A stretch of DNA of 64,000 nt, taken from NCBI GenBank assembly GCA_963734185.1, contig CAVTGA010000002.1, positions 1,302,001 through 1,366,000 on the forward strand. Direction: 5' to 3'. This stretch comes from PALSA-894 sp963734185. GTDB lineage: Bacteria; Pseudomonadota; Alphaproteobacteria; Rhizobiales; Xanthobacteraceae. A program made the position numbers and the translations under genes. Under the pieces are notes generated by a model. It searched no databases. It saw only the letters and a list, made by a program, of their open reading frames with translations, and was not told where the DNA came from. Positions 27,071-36,010 of the stretch are shown piece by piece (the first letter of the stretch is position 1; each line of letters opens with the position of its first letter).

Positions 27071-27119
27071 GAGCATAATCTTTTCCGAAAACCGGCCTCC
27101 ACTTTTCGGGATCATGCTC
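27071..27119. repeat. Dispersed palindrome, family G
   Basis: GAGCATAATCTTTTCCGAAA and the complementary CACTTTTCGGGATCATGCTC form a 49-bp imperfect hairpin. A second copy lies at 30840-30891. It is placed between the start of the membrane-protein gene and a family B palindrome. Confidence 0.85.
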
Positions 27120-27136
27120 CAGGTTCCTTATTTGGT

Positions 27137-27184
27137 CGCGTTTTCTGCGGCGAACCGCTGCACACTTCGCCGGAAAACGCTCTA
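27137..27184. repeat. Dispersed palindrome, family B, supplying the rlmN stop
   Basis: The arms are CGCGTTTTCTGCGGCGAACC and CTTCGCCGGAAAACGCTCTA. The right edge TCTA provides the TAG stop codon of rlmN on the minus strand (27184-27182). Separated by 17 bp from the family G palindrome. Confidence 0.8.
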
Positions 27185-28459
27185 ATCCGTCATCGCCATG
27201 GCGCGCAGCGCCATGCGTTCGCGCGCGGAGAGCTTCTCGGTCGCGCTCTTGAGCTGGCCGCAGGCCGCGAGGATGTCGCGCCCGCGCGGCGTGCGCACCG
27301 GCGAGGCGTAGCCGGCGTTGAACACGATCTCGGAGAATCGCTCGATTCTCTCCCAGTCGGAGCATTCGTAGCGGGTCCCGGGCCAGGGGTTGAACGGGAT
27401 CAGGTTGATCTTCGCCGGGATGCCTTTGAGCAGCTGCACCAGCGCCTTGGCGTCGGCGTCCGAATCGTTGACGCCCTTGAGCATCACGTATTCGAACGTG
27501 ATGCGCCGCGCGTTGGAGATGCCGGGATAGTTGCGGCAGGCTTCGAGCAGCGTTGCGATCGGGTACTTGCGATTGAGCGGCACCAGCTCGTTGCGCAGTT
27601 CGTCGCGCACCGCGTGCAGCGACACCGCCAGCATGACGCCGATCTCGGCGCCGGCGCGTTCGATCATCGGCACGACGCCGGAGGTCGACAGCGTGATGCG
27701 GCGCCTGGAGATGCTCAAGCCGTCGCCGTCGGCGACGACTTGCAGCGCGTCGCGCACGTTGTCGAGATTATAGAGCGGCTCGCCCATGCCCATCATGACG
27801 ATGTTGGTGACGAAGCGCCCCCTCCCTTTCCCTCCCCCGCCTGCGGGGGAGGGAAAGGTGGGGGTAGGCACGATCGCGCCGGCAGGCGCAGCCGCCTCCG
27901 GCCAGTCGCCGAGCCGGTCGCGCGCGACCATCACCTGCCCGACGATCTCGCCCGGCGTGAGGTTGCGCACCAGGCGTTGCGTGCCGGTGTGGCAGAACGA
28001 GCAGGTGAGCGTACAGCCGACCTGGCTCGACACGCACAAGGTCGCACGATCGGCTTCCGGTATGTAGACGCACTCGACCTCGTGCGGCCGCTCGCCCGGA
28101 TGCTCGCCGGGCAGGCGCAGCAGCCATTTACGCGTGCCGTCGACCGAGACCTGCTCGGCCACGACTTCGGGCCGTTCGAGCGTGAAGTGCTCGGCAAGGC
28201 TCGCGCGCAGCTCCTTCGACACGCTGGTCATCGCGGCGAAGTCTTGCACGCCGCGCACGTAGAGCCAGTGCCAGAGCTGCTGCACCCGCATCCGGCGTTG
28301 CTGCTCCGGCACGCCGATGCGCCCGAGCGCCTTGGCCAGCGCGCCGCGCGTGAGGCCGACGAGCGACGGCCTGGCCGGCGGCACGTAGGTTTCGAGCGCG
28401 GTCTTTTCGAGCACAAGCGGGGCGCGCGCCGCGTCGGCAGGTTCGATGAGCGTGATCAT
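27182..28459 (-). CDS. rlmN: Dual-specificity 23S rRNA/tRNA m2A methyltransferase RlmN
   Basis: 425 aa radical SAM enzyme that methylates A2503 of 23S rRNA and A37 of some tRNAs. TLCVSSQVGC carries the first active-site Cys, and CTLTCSFC is the CXXXCXXC cluster motif. GMGEPL follows, and the second active-site Cys is in ILAACGQL near the end. It is longer than usual because about 20 residues (near 195-216, PTPTFPSPAGGGGKGRGR) are encoded by a palindromic repeat inserted in frame between the cluster motif and TNIVMMGMGEPL. All catalytic residues remain, so it is probably functional. ATG 28459 chosen. Confidence 0.94.
   Translation of the reverse strand: MITLIEPADAARAPLVLEKTALETYVPPARPSLVGLTRGALAKALGRIGVPEQQRRMRVQQLWHWLYVRGVQDFAAMTSVSKELRASLAEHFTLERPEVVAEQVSVDGTRKWLLRLPGEHPGERPHEVECVYIPEADRATLCVSSQVGCTLTCSFCHTGTQRLVRNLTPGEIVGQVMVARDRLGDWPEAAAPAGAIVPTPTFPSPAGGGGKGRGRFVTNIVMMGMGEPLYNLDNVRDALQVVADGDGLSISRRRITLSTSGVVPMIERAGAEIGVMLAVSLHAVRDELRNELVPLNRKYPIATLLEACRNYPGISNARRITFEYVMLKGVNDSDADAKALVQLLKGIPAKINLIPFNPWPGTRYECSDWERIERFSEIVFNAGYASPVRTPRGRDILAACGQLKSATEKLSARERMALRAMAMTD
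27816..27868. repeat. Palindrome family D inserted in frame within rlmN
   Basis: CCTTTCCCTCCCCCGC (27825-27840) and its perfect complement (27843-27858) with a 2-nt loop, flanked by CCCCCT/AGGTGGGGG. It is read through in the rlmN frame as a Pro/Gly/Lys-rich loop. The larger relative at 18794-18930 is intergenic. Confidence 0.85.
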
Positions 28460-28509
28460 TGGATCGGGAATATAGGCGTCAATTGCGCCCGTTGCAGCAC
28501 GGTTGCGCT

Positions 28510-29199
28510 TCAGCGGCACTCCTGCGCCACGCGGTCGAGCGCCTGCGCGAGCCCGCGCAGCGTATAGCGGTCGGTCGACTTGGTGCCGCGGCCGGATTCG
28601 CCGCTCACGACCATCTCCGAACCCCTGCGCATGGCCTCGACCATGCGCGCCTCCTCGGCGGCGTTCTTGATCCAGGCGCCGTCGTTCTGGGTATACATGG
28701 CGTATTTGGCCGAACCGATGTCGACACTTGCTTCCGATGCCGGCTTGAACGGGTAGCCGACCACGATCGACACCTCGTTGCGCACGTTCTCGGCCGGCCG
28801 CGTCGACACGAACATGTAGGCCGGGTCGCGCGGCCGGTTGGCGGGACTGGTCTGTGCGCTGGCAGGCTTGGCGAGCGCGTAGCAGACCTTGCGGCCGCCT
28901 GCGGTCGCCGTGTAGGCGCCCCAGTCGCCGAACTGGCCGAGCAATGTCGGCTGCGCCCCATCGACCGCGGCGGTCTGCGGCGACTTACCCTCCTTGGCCT
29001 TGGTGTCCTTCTTGGTCTCGGGGGCCTTGGTGTCCTTCTTGTTATCCTGCTTGCTATCCTTCTTGGCCGCCGGCTGCTTGGCGGGCGCCGTCTGCTTTTG
29101 CTTTGCCGGGGCGTCCTTGGGCTGCTGTGCGGCCGCGGGCAGGGCGAGCAGCGCCGCCAGGACAAGCGGTAGCGCGCAACGGGACATGCACATGGCCAT
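28510..29199 (-). CDS. Invasion-associated locus B (IalB) family protein
   Basis: 229 aa exported protein. A signal peptide (residues 5-25, ending in PAAAQQ) is followed by a 55-residue Lys/Ala/Pro/Gln-rich low-complexity linker. The IalB domain starts at FGDWGAYTATAGGRKVCYALA near 90 and continues to CR at the end, with two conserved Cys. IalB of Bartonella is linked to host-cell entry, but homologs are widespread in free-living Rhizobiales and their function is unclear. It lies 50 bp upstream of rlmN in the same direction. Confidence 0.88.
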   Translation of the reverse strand: MAMCMSRCALPLVLAALLALPAAAQQPKDAPAKQKQTAPAKQPAAKKDSKQDNKKDTKAPETKKDTKAKEGKSPQTAAVDGAQPTLLGQFGDWGAYTATAGGRKVCYALAKPASAQTSPANRPRDPAYMFVSTRPAENVRNEVSIVVGYPFKPASEASVDIGSAKYAMYTQNDGAWIKNAAEEARMVEAMRRGSEMVVSGESGRGTKSTDRYTLRGLAQALDRVAQECR

Positions 29200-29397
29200 T
29201 ACGTCTCACCCTCAACGCCACGCCGCGACGACGGCGGCGCCCCCGGAAGCATTGCAAGAAATAGCGGCCGAAATCGGCAATGTGAAGGCATTTCGGACGT
29301 AGCGTCAAAGCGTTGCCGCGGCTATGGCGGTTCGCGGCGGCTCGCCTATAGTGCGGTCCCGCGCAAAAACGCCCACCCCAACAGCGATGTCAGGTCC

Positions 29398-30372
29398 ATG
29401 AAAGCCATCCTGTGCACCCGCTTCGGCGGTCCCGACGATCTCGAGTTCAAGGACCTTCCCGATCCGACCCCCGGGCCGGGCGAGATCGTGATCGCAGTCA
29501 GGGCGGCGGCGCTCAACTTCTTCGACACGCTGCTGATCGCCGGCAAATATCAGGTGAAGCCGCCATTCCCGTTCTCGCCCGCAGCCGAATACGCCGGCGT
29601 GGTCGAAAGCATCGGCGCAGGCGTGACGGGTTTTGCGGCCGGCGACCGCGTGCTCGGCTATCGCGGCTCGGGCGCCGCGCGCGAGAAGGTCGTCACGACG
29701 GCGGACCGGCTGGTCAAATTGCCCGATAGCCTCGAGGACGATCGTGCGGCCGGCCTGACCGTCACCTACGGCACCACGCTGCATGCGCTGAAGGACCGTG
29801 CCAAGCTCAAGGCCGGCGAGACGCTCGCGGTACTCGGCGCCTCGGGCGGAACCGGGCTGGCGGCGATCGAGATCGGCAAGCTGATGGGCGCGCGGGTGAT
29901 CGCCTGCGCGTCCGCGCCCGAGAAACTCGCCTTCGCGCGCGAACGCGGCGCCGATGCCGGCATCAACTATGCGAGCGAGGACCTCAAGGACGGTTTGCGC
30001 AAGCTGACCGACGGGCGCGGCGCCGACGTGATCTACGATCCGGTCGGCGGACCGTATGCCGAGCAGGCTTTGCGCTCCATCGCGTGGGCCGGGCGTTTCC
30101 TGGTGATCGGCTTTGCGGCCGGCGAGATTCCCAAGCTGCCGCTCAACCTCGTGCTGCTGAAGAGCTGCGACGTGGTCGGCGTGTTCTGGGGCGCGTTCAT
30201 CGAGCGCGATCCGGCCGGGCACCAGGCCAACATGGACCAGCTGGTGCGCTGGGGCGCGGAGAAGAAGATTTCCGCGCACGTCGACTCGGTCTATCCGCTG
30301 GAAAAGACCGCGGACGCGCTGAAGGCGATCGCCGAACGCAAGGTGATGGGGAAGGTGATCCTCAGGCCTTGA
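29398..30372 (+). CDS. Zinc-independent NADPH:quinone oxidoreductase family protein
   Basis: 324 aa medium-chain reductase. The N-terminal GroES-like domain has no zinc ligands, and the nucleotide site is LAVLGASGGTGLAAIEIGKL near residue 142. DVIYDPVGGPYAEQALR near 205 is typical of the QOR group. It probably reduces quinones or enoyl substrates. About 200 bp of upstream sequence contain nothing recognisable. Confidence 0.88.
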   Translation: MKAILCTRFGGPDDLEFKDLPDPTPGPGEIVIAVRAAALNFFDTLLIAGKYQVKPPFPFSPAAEYAGVVESIGAGVTGFAAGDRVLGYRGSGAAREKVVTTADRLVKLPDSLEDDRAAGLTVTYGTTLHALKDRAKLKAGETLAVLGASGGTGLAAIEIGKLMGARVIACASAPEKLAFARERGADAGINYASEDLKDGLRKLTDGRGADVIYDPVGGPYAEQALRSIAWAGRFLVIGFAAGEIPKLPLNLVLLKSCDVVGVFWGAFIERDPAGHQANMDQLVRWGAEKKISAHVDSVYPLEKTADALKAIAERKVMGKVILRP

Positions 30373-30387
30373 CGGGCTTCGTTTGCA

Positions 30388-30765
30388 TCAGGCCCGAAGA
30401 TCGCGCGCGAGCGCGCGCTTCGCCGCGTCGCGATGCTCGGGCCTGATATTGCCGGCGACCATGCGGATCGCGGTCGCCAGCACGGCGGCGTCATCGGCAA
30501 AGCCGAGCATCGGCAGCATGTCGGGCATGAAGTCGAACGGCAGCACGAAGTAGGCGAGCGCGCCGAGGAGCGCGGCCTTGACCTGGAGCGGCGTGTCGCG
30601 ATCGAAACCGCAATAGTAGGCGGCGAGCAGATCCTCGGCGAACGGCAGCTGGCCGGCGAAGCGCTTGGCCTTGGCCCAGAAGCCGCGGCGCACCGTCTCC
30701 TCGTCGCGCGTCATGCGGCGCACGTCGGTCGACCAGAACCACGATGCGGCGCGCTCGAACGCCAT
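30388..30765 (-). CDS. YkvA/DUF1232 membrane-associated protein
   Basis: 125 aa from ATG 30765. The DUF1232 core is ALLGALAYFVLPFDFMPDML followed by LGFADDAAVLATAI, a short hydrophobic hairpin with conserved Pro and Asp. Function unknown; members are small proteins with one or two membrane-associated helices. Confidence 0.88.
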   Translation of the reverse strand: MAFERAASWFWSTDVRRMTRDEETVRRGFWAKAKRFAGQLPFAEDLLAAYYCGFDRDTPLQVKAALLGALAYFVLPFDFMPDMLPMLGFADDAAVLATAIRMVAGNIRPEHRDAAKRALARDLRA

Positions 30766-30839
30766 GGCTTTCCTCCGCGGCAATCAGCGCGAAAACATGG
30801 GGGCAGCGAGCGGCGGCCGCAAGGCTCCAGCTTGTTGCC

Positions 30840-30891
30840 GAGCATGATCTTTTGCCGAAAGCCGGTGTCCACTTTTCGGGATCATCCTCTA
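30840..30891. repeat. Dispersed palindrome, family G, supplying a stop codon
   Basis: GAGCATGATCTTTTGCCGAA and GTCCACTTTTCGGGATCATC are the arms. Its right edge CTCTA gives the TAG stop (30891-30889) of the pterin dehydratase gene on the minus strand. Confidence 0.85.
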
Positions 30892-31182
30892 GCCGGCGAT
30901 CCGGTCCATCGCCGCGGCCAGCGTCACGTCGAGCTCGGTCAGGCCGCCGGCGTCGTGGGTCGACAGCGTGACCGCGACGGTTTTGTAGACGTTGGACCAT
31001 TCGGGATGGTGGTCCATCTTCTCGGCGACGAGGGCCACCCGCGCCATGAAGCCGAAGGCGGCGTTGAAGTCCTTGAACACGAACGTCCTGGTGATGGCGT
31101 CGCGGCCGGCGACCTCGCTCCAGCCGGACAGCTTCGCGAGCGCGGCGTTGCGGGCTTCGCCGGTGAGTTTTTCGCGCGCCAT
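30889..31182 (-). CDS. phhB: 4a-hydroxytetrahydrobiopterin dehydratase (pterin-4-alpha-carbinolamine dehydratase)
   Basis: 97 aa, full length for this small enzyme. The family motif EKMDHHPEW near residue 54 provides the catalytic His pair, and VYKTVAVTLSTHDAGGLTE contains the conserved TH-D-GLT segment. It recycles the pterin cofactor after aromatic hydroxylation; no phenylalanine hydroxylase is visible here. It lies 12 bp upstream of the end of thpR on the same strand, suggesting one transcript (thpR first). Confidence 0.93.
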   Translation of the reverse strand: MAREKLTGEARNAALAKLSGWSEVAGRDAITRTFVFKDFNAAFGFMARVALVAEKMDHHPEWSNVYKTVAVTLSTHDAGGLTELDVTLAAAMDRIAG

Positions 31183-31194
31183 GGCCGCCTCCGT

Positions 31195-31731
31195 TCACGC
31201 CGCCAGCGGGTAGACGGCTTCGACCACGTAGGGTCCGCCGCCGACCGAGGCCTTGGCCGAATACAACACGAAGCGCGAAGCGGCAAACGGCGTGACGTGC
31301 ACCGGCCCGCGCGCCGACAGGTAGTCGGCGACCTGCCGGCTCGAGGACTCGCGCAGGCGCGCAAGCGTCACGTGCGGCGTGTATTTGCGGCCCTCGGGTT
31401 CGAGGCCGACGCGCTGCATCAGCCGCTCATGTTCGGCCTGCAGCTCGATCAGCGGGGCGACCGGATCGATCGCGGCGATGACGGCGCGCGGCTTGCGCCC
31501 GCCGAACGAGGCGAGCTCGTCGAAGCGCACTTCGAAAGCGCGCCGTTTCACGCCATCGAGCAGCATGGCGATCTCGTGCGCGAGCCGATCGTCGATGTCG
31601 CCGATGAAGCGCAGCGTGATGTGATAGTTCTCCGGATCGATCCAGCGCGCGCCCGGCAGGCCGCCGCGCATCATCGACAGCGACATTCCGGTCTCGCGCG
31701 GAACTTCGAGGCCGGTGAACAGGCGGGGCAT
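31195..31731 (-). CDS. thpR: RNA 2',3'-cyclic phosphodiesterase (ThpR/LigT family)
   Basis: 178 aa 2H phosphoesterase. The two catalytic motifs are HITLRF near residue 38 and HVTLAR near 121, as expected. It hydrolyses RNA 2',3'-cyclic phosphate ends. The start is ATG 31731 (MPRLFTGLEVP); an earlier in-frame start at 31794 lacks conservation. Confidence 0.93.
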   Translation of the reverse strand: MPRLFTGLEVPRETGMSLSMMRGGLPGARWIDPENYHITLRFIGDIDDRLAHEIAMLLDGVKRRAFEVRFDELASFGGRKPRAVIAAIDPVAPLIELQAEHERLMQRVGLEPEGRKYTPHVTLARLRESSSRQVADYLSARGPVHVTPFAASRFVLYSAKASVGGGPYVVEAVYPLAA

Positions 31732-31819
31732 CGCACAACTCCGTGACAAAGGCCCGCAATCCAACACGCGAATCAGCGCCAAGGATGTAGGCATCGGGCC
31801 CGCCGAGGCAACAGGCCGC

Positions 31820-32485
31820 CTACCCGCCGCGCCGCATCCTGGCTCGCGCGATCAGTTCTTCGGCCTTCGGCAGGATACGCTCGACGATGCGGTCGATGCC
31901 CGCCGCCGAGGGATGCAGTCCATCAGACAGGTTGAGCGTCGGATCGGCGGCGACGCCGTCGAGGAAGAACGGATAGAACACGACGTCATGGGCCTTGGCG
32001 ATCTCCGGATATACCGGATCGAAGGCGCGCGCGTAGTCGGGCCCGAGGTTGCGCGGCGCCTGCATGCCGGCGAGCAACACCGCGATGCGCCGTTCCTTCA
32101 GACGTCTGACGATCGCGTCGAGCGCGGCGCGCGTCGCCTTCGGATCGATGCCGCGCAGCGCATCGTTGGCGCCGAGCTCGACGATCACCGCGTCGGTGCC
32201 GTCCGGCACCGACCAGTCGAGCCGCGACAGGCCTCCGGTCGCGGTGTCGCCCGAGGCCCCGGCATTGGCGACCGTCACCGAATGTCCCCTGGCTCTGAGC
32301 GCCCGTTCGAGCCGCGCCGGAAACGCCGCTTCGGCCGGCAGGCCGTAGCCTGCGGTGAGCGAATCGCCGAGCGCCACGATGCGGATCATGTCGGCGGCAG
32401 CCGCCCCGGACATGGCGGCGAGCGTCGCTGCGACAAGGATGCACGTCTGGACGCCGGCGGATCGCTTCCCATATGAGCTTTGCAT
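31820..32485 (-). CDS. Periplasmic SGNH arylesterase / thioesterase (TesA-like)
   Basis: 221 aa with a signal peptide (residues 9-34, ending in AAA) and the GDSL block IVALGDSLTAGYGLP containing the nucleophile Ser. Block III is VIVELGANDALRG and block V is DGLHPSAAGIDRI with Asp and His. It is the TesA/multifunctional acyl-CoA thioesterase I-arylesterase type. It is divergent from the ABC transporter pair at 32574, the same arrangement as tesA/ybbA-ybbP in E. coli, which supports orthology. Confidence 0.9.
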   Translation of the reverse strand: MQSSYGKRSAGVQTCILVAATLAAMSGAAAADMIRIVALGDSLTAGYGLPAEAAFPARLERALRARGHSVTVANAGASGDTATGGLSRLDWSVPDGTDAVIVELGANDALRGIDPKATRAALDAIVRRLKERRIAVLLAGMQAPRNLGPDYARAFDPVYPEIAKAHDVVFYPFFLDGVAADPTLNLSDGLHPSAAGIDRIVERILPKAEELIARARMRRGG

Positions 32486-32490
32486 TGGTC

Positions 32491-32535
32491 GCGTTTTCTG
32501 CGGCGAACCGTTACACCCTTCGCCGGAAAGCGCGC
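32491..32535. repeat. Dispersed palindrome, family B, in a divergent promoter region
   Basis: GCGTTTTCTGCGGCGAACCG and CTTCGCCGGAAAGCGCGCT are the arms. It occupies most of the 88-bp space between the arylesterase start (32485) and the ABC ATPase start (32574), so promoters of both genes must overlap or flank it. Confidence 0.75.
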
Positions 32536-32573
32536 TGCTGCGCAGCCGATCGAGCAACGAGCGAACCAACCAC

Positions 32574-33278
32574 ATGAACGACACCTCGATCGGGGCAGCG
32601 CCGGCGATTTCGCTCACCGGCGTCAATCTTTCGCTCGGTCGCGACGCGGCCCGCGTTCATATCCTCAAACACATCGACCTGCATATAGGCACCGGCGAGG
32701 CGGTTGGCCTGGTCGGGCCGTCCGGCTCGGGCAAGTCGACGCTGCTCACCGTGACGGCGGGCCTGGAGCGTCCCGACAGCGGCCGCGTCGTGGTCGCCGG
32801 GCAGGACCTCGGTGCGCTCGACGAGGACGCGCTGGCGCGCTTCCGCGGGCGCCATGTCGGCATCGTGTTCCAGTCGTTCCACCTGATCCCGACCATGACG
32901 GCGCTGGAGAACGTCGCGGTGCCGCTCGAGCTGGCCGGCGCTGCCGACGCGTTCGAGCGGGCGGCGCAGGAGCTCAAGGCGGTCGGGCTTGCCGAGCGCG
33001 TCGATCATTATCCGGCCGAGCTGTCGGGCGGCGAACAGCAGCGCGTCGCGCTCGCCCGCGCGTTGGCGCCGCACCCGGCCATCCTGGTGGCGGACGAGCC
33101 GACCGGCAATCTCGACGAGGCGACCGGCCGCGAGGTCGTCGATCTGCTGTTCGCAGGCCACGCCGAACGCGGCACCACGCTGCTCCTGGTGACGCATGAT
33201 CCGGCGCTCGCGACGCGCTGCGGGCGCGTGGTACGGATGCGCTCGGGCCGGATCGAGACCGAACGGGTCGCTCGATGA
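32574..33278 (+). CDS. ABC transporter ATP-binding protein (YbbA/LolD type)
   Basis: 234 aa. Walker A is GPSGSGKSTLL near residue 46, the Q-loop is in IVFQSFHLIPT, the signature is LSGGEQQRVALARAL near 148 and Walker B is ILVADEPTGNLDEATG. It belongs to the MacB/LolD subfamily that works with FtsX-like permeases. The partner permease starts 4 bp before its stop (ATGA overlap). Confidence 0.92.
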   Translation: MNDTSIGAAPAISLTGVNLSLGRDAARVHILKHIDLHIGTGEAVGLVGPSGSGKSTLLTVTAGLERPDSGRVVVAGQDLGALDEDALARFRGRHVGIVFQSFHLIPTMTALENVAVPLELAGAADAFERAAQELKAVGLAERVDHYPAELSGGEQQRVALARALAPHPAILVADEPTGNLDEATGREVVDLLFAGHAERGTTLLLVTHDPALATRCGRVVRMRSGRIETERVAR

Positions 33279-35842
33279 CCGTGGTCTCTGCGCCGCCAGG
33301 CGCTTCACCGCGTGCCGCGATCGCATTGCGTTTCGCGTGGCGCGACCTGCGCGGCGGCGTGCGCGGCTTTGCGGTGTTCATCGCCTGCATCGCGCTCGGC
33401 GTCGCGGCGATCGCCGGCGTCGCGTCGTTTGCGCGCAGCCTCGCCGACGGGCTTGCGCGCGAAGGCCGCACCATCCTCGGCGGCGACATCGCCTTCTCGC
33501 TCATCCATCGCGAGGCGAATGCCGCCGAGCGGCGCTTTCTCGGCGGCAGCGGGCGGCTGTCGGTCGCCGCCACCATGCGGGCCATGGCGCGCAGCGGGAC
33601 CGAGAACGCGCTGGTGGAGATCAAGGCGGTCGACGCGGCCTATCCGCTGTTCGGAACGGTCGTGCTCGAGCCCGTGGGCGACCTTGCGGGCGCGCTCGCG
33701 GAACGCGGCGGCGTCTTCGGCGCCGCCGCCGACACGGCGCTTTTCGCACGGCTCGATCTCAAGCCTGGGGCACGCGTCACGGTCGGTTCGGCGACGATCG
33801 AGCTGCGCCACGTGTTGAAGGCGGAGCCCGACAAGCTCGCCGGCGGCATGGCGTTCGGCCCGCGCCTTCTGGTCAGCGAGGCCGCGTTGCGCGCGACCGG
33901 CCTGGTACAGCCGGGCAGCCTGATCCGCTGGCACTATCGGTTGCGGCTGCCGGCGGCCGACGCCGCCGACCGCGCCGCCGACATCGTGCTGAAGGCCTCC
34001 GAGACGCAATTCCCCGAAGCCGGATGGGAAGTGCGCACGCGTTCCAACGCCTCGCCCGCGCTCGGGCGCAATATCGAGCGCTTCACGCAGTACCTTACCC
34101 TGGTCGGCCTGACCGCCTTGCTGGTCGGCGGGGTCGGCGTCGCCAATGCGGTCAAGCACCACCTCGACCGCAAGCGCGACTCGATCGCGACGCTCAAGTC
34201 GCTCGGCGCGACCGGCTCGCGGGTGTTCGCCATCTACCTCACGCAGGTCCTGCTGCTCGCCGCCATCGGCACCGCAGCCGGGCTCGTGATCGGCGTCGCG
34301 TTGCCGTTCGTCGTCGCCGCGGCGTTCGGCAGCATCATCCCGCTGCCGATCGATCCGGCGGTTCATCCGGGCGAGCTCACTTTCGCGATTCTCTACGGCT
34401 TCCTGACCGCGCTCGCCTTCGCGCTGTGGCCGCTCGGCCGCGCGCATGACGTGCCGGTGTCCGCGCTGTTCCGCGACGAGGTTGCGCCCGAGCGGCGCTG
34501 GCCGCGCGGCCGCTACGTCGTGCTGACGGCGCTCGCGGTCGGAGCGTTCGCGGCGCTCGCGGTGCTGCTCGCCTATGACCGCAGGATCGCGGCGATCTTC
34601 GTCGGCGCCGCGGCCGCAGTGTTCGTAACCCTGCGGCTGGTGGCAGGCCTTATCATGACCGCCGCGCGCCGCGCGCCGCGGCCGCGTGCGGCGCTCCTGC
34701 GGCTCGTGCTCGCCAACATCCATCGGCCGGGCGCGCTCACGCCCACCGTCGTGCTCTCGCTCGGACTGGGGCTGGCGCTGCTCGTCACGCTGCTCCAGAT
34801 CGACGCGAACCTGCGCAGCCAGTTCGTCGCCGCGATGCCCGACAAGGCACCCTCGTTCTATTTCGTCGACATCCAGGACGCCGATGCCGGGCGCTTCGAC
34901 GCGTTCATCAAGGCGCGCGCGCCGTCCGCGCGCTACGAGCGCGTTCCGATGCTGCGCGGCCGCATCGTCAGCGCCAACGGCGTCAGGGCCGAGGATCTCA
35001 AGGCGCCGCCGAGCGCGGCCTGGGTGCTGCAGAGCGACCGCGGCATCACCTATGCGGGCGACATGCCGGCCGGCTCGCGCGTCACCGCCGGCGAGTGGTG
35101 GGGGCCCGATTACCACGGTCCGCCGCTCGTCTCGTTCGAGAACAGGATCGCCGAAGGCCTCGGCCTCAAGGTCGGCGACCCGGTCGTCGTCAACGTGCTC
35201 GGCCGCAATGTCGAGGCAACCGTCGGCAACCTGCGCGCGGTCGACTGGCAGTCGCTCGGCATCAACTTCGTGCTGGTCTATTCGCCCGGATCGTTTCGCG
35301 GCGCCCCGCACACCCACATCGCCACGCTGGTCTCTCCCGGCAGCACGACCGAGGAGGAGATCGCCCTGGTCAAGGCGACCGCCGCGGCATTCCCGACCGT
35401 GACCGCGGTGCGGGTGCGCGAGGCGCTCGACGCGGTCGCCAAGGTTGTCTTCGATCTGACCCTGGCGATCCGCGGCGCAAGCCTGGTGACGCTCGTCGCC
35501 GCCGTGCTGGTGCTGGCCGGAGCACTGGCGACCGGGCATCGGCATCGGGTCTACGACGCCGTCGTGCTGAAGATGCTGGGCGCGACGCGCGCACGCCTGA
35601 TCGCCGCCTATGCGCTCGAATACCTCCTGATCGGGCTCGCGACCTCGGTCATCGGCGTCGCCGCCGGGTCGGTCGCGGCCTATTTCGTCATGGTGGACGT
35701 GATGAACTTGAGCTTCATCTGGCAGCCGCTGCCGGCCGCGGGAGCCGCACTCGGCGCGCTTTTCTTGACGGTCGCGTTCGGTCTTGCGGGGACGTTCACG
35801 GCGCTCGGCCAGAAACCTGCGGCCGTTTTGCGGCATCTGTAA
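33275..35842 (+). CDS. FtsX-like ABC transporter permease (YbbP type)
   Basis: 855 aa with about ten membrane helices in the arrangement of YbbP: one near the N-terminus (GFAVFIACIALGVAAIAGVA), a group at about 275-390, a middle group at 410-510 and a C-terminal group at 725-850, around two large periplasmic domains. Two FtsX domains are present. With the ATPase it forms a mechanotransmission or lipid/lipoprotein-handling complex; with the adjacent TesA-like esterase this is a conserved functional neighbourhood of unknown substrate. Confidence 0.92.
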   Translation: MTVVSAPPGASPRAAIALRFAWRDLRGGVRGFAVFIACIALGVAAIAGVASFARSLADGLAREGRTILGGDIAFSLIHREANAAERRFLGGSGRLSVAATMRAMARSGTENALVEIKAVDAAYPLFGTVVLEPVGDLAGALAERGGVFGAAADTALFARLDLKPGARVTVGSATIELRHVLKAEPDKLAGGMAFGPRLLVSEAALRATGLVQPGSLIRWHYRLRLPAADAADRAADIVLKASETQFPEAGWEVRTRSNASPALGRNIERFTQYLTLVGLTALLVGGVGVANAVKHHLDRKRDSIATLKSLGATGSRVFAIYLTQVLLLAAIGTAAGLVIGVALPFVVAAAFGSIIPLPIDPAVHPGELTFAILYGFLTALAFALWPLGRAHDVPVSALFRDEVAPERRWPRGRYVVLTALAVGAFAALAVLLAYDRRIAAIFVGAAAAVFVTLRLVAGLIMTAARRAPRPRAALLRLVLANIHRPGALTPTVVLSLGLGLALLVTLLQIDANLRSQFVAAMPDKAPSFYFVDIQDADAGRFDAFIKARAPSARYERVPMLRGRIVSANGVRAEDLKAPPSAAWVLQSDRGITYAGDMPAGSRVTAGEWWGPDYHGPPLVSFENRIAEGLGLKVGDPVVVNVLGRNVEATVGNLRAVDWQSLGINFVLVYSPGSFRGAPHTHIATLVSPGSTTEEEIALVKATAAAFPTVTAVRVREALDAVAKVVFDLTLAIRGASLVTLVAAVLVLAGALATGHRHRVYDAVVLKMLGATRARLIAAYALEYLLIGLATSVIGVAAGSVAAYFVMVDVMNLSFIWQPLPAAGAALGALFLTVAFGLAGTFTALGQKPAAVLRHL

Positions 35843-36010
35843 GAAACGCTTCAAATTCTTGCAGTTTTGCGACAATCCGCCGCGCGGCAATCGCGTCGCT
35901 ATGCGGCGGAATAACATCTTGCCGCGCCGCGGAATATTGCCATATTGAAGGCCGGCCAACGGCGCAGCGTTGCTGCGTCCGGTCTGGGGCGAACACACGA
36001 GGTTTCGACG

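Noticed and set aside
33305..35998. 897-codon minus-strand frame opposite the FtsX-like permease
   Set aside because: Antisense shadow; the plus strand has membrane helices and coupling to the ATPase gene, the minus frame has nothing recognisable.
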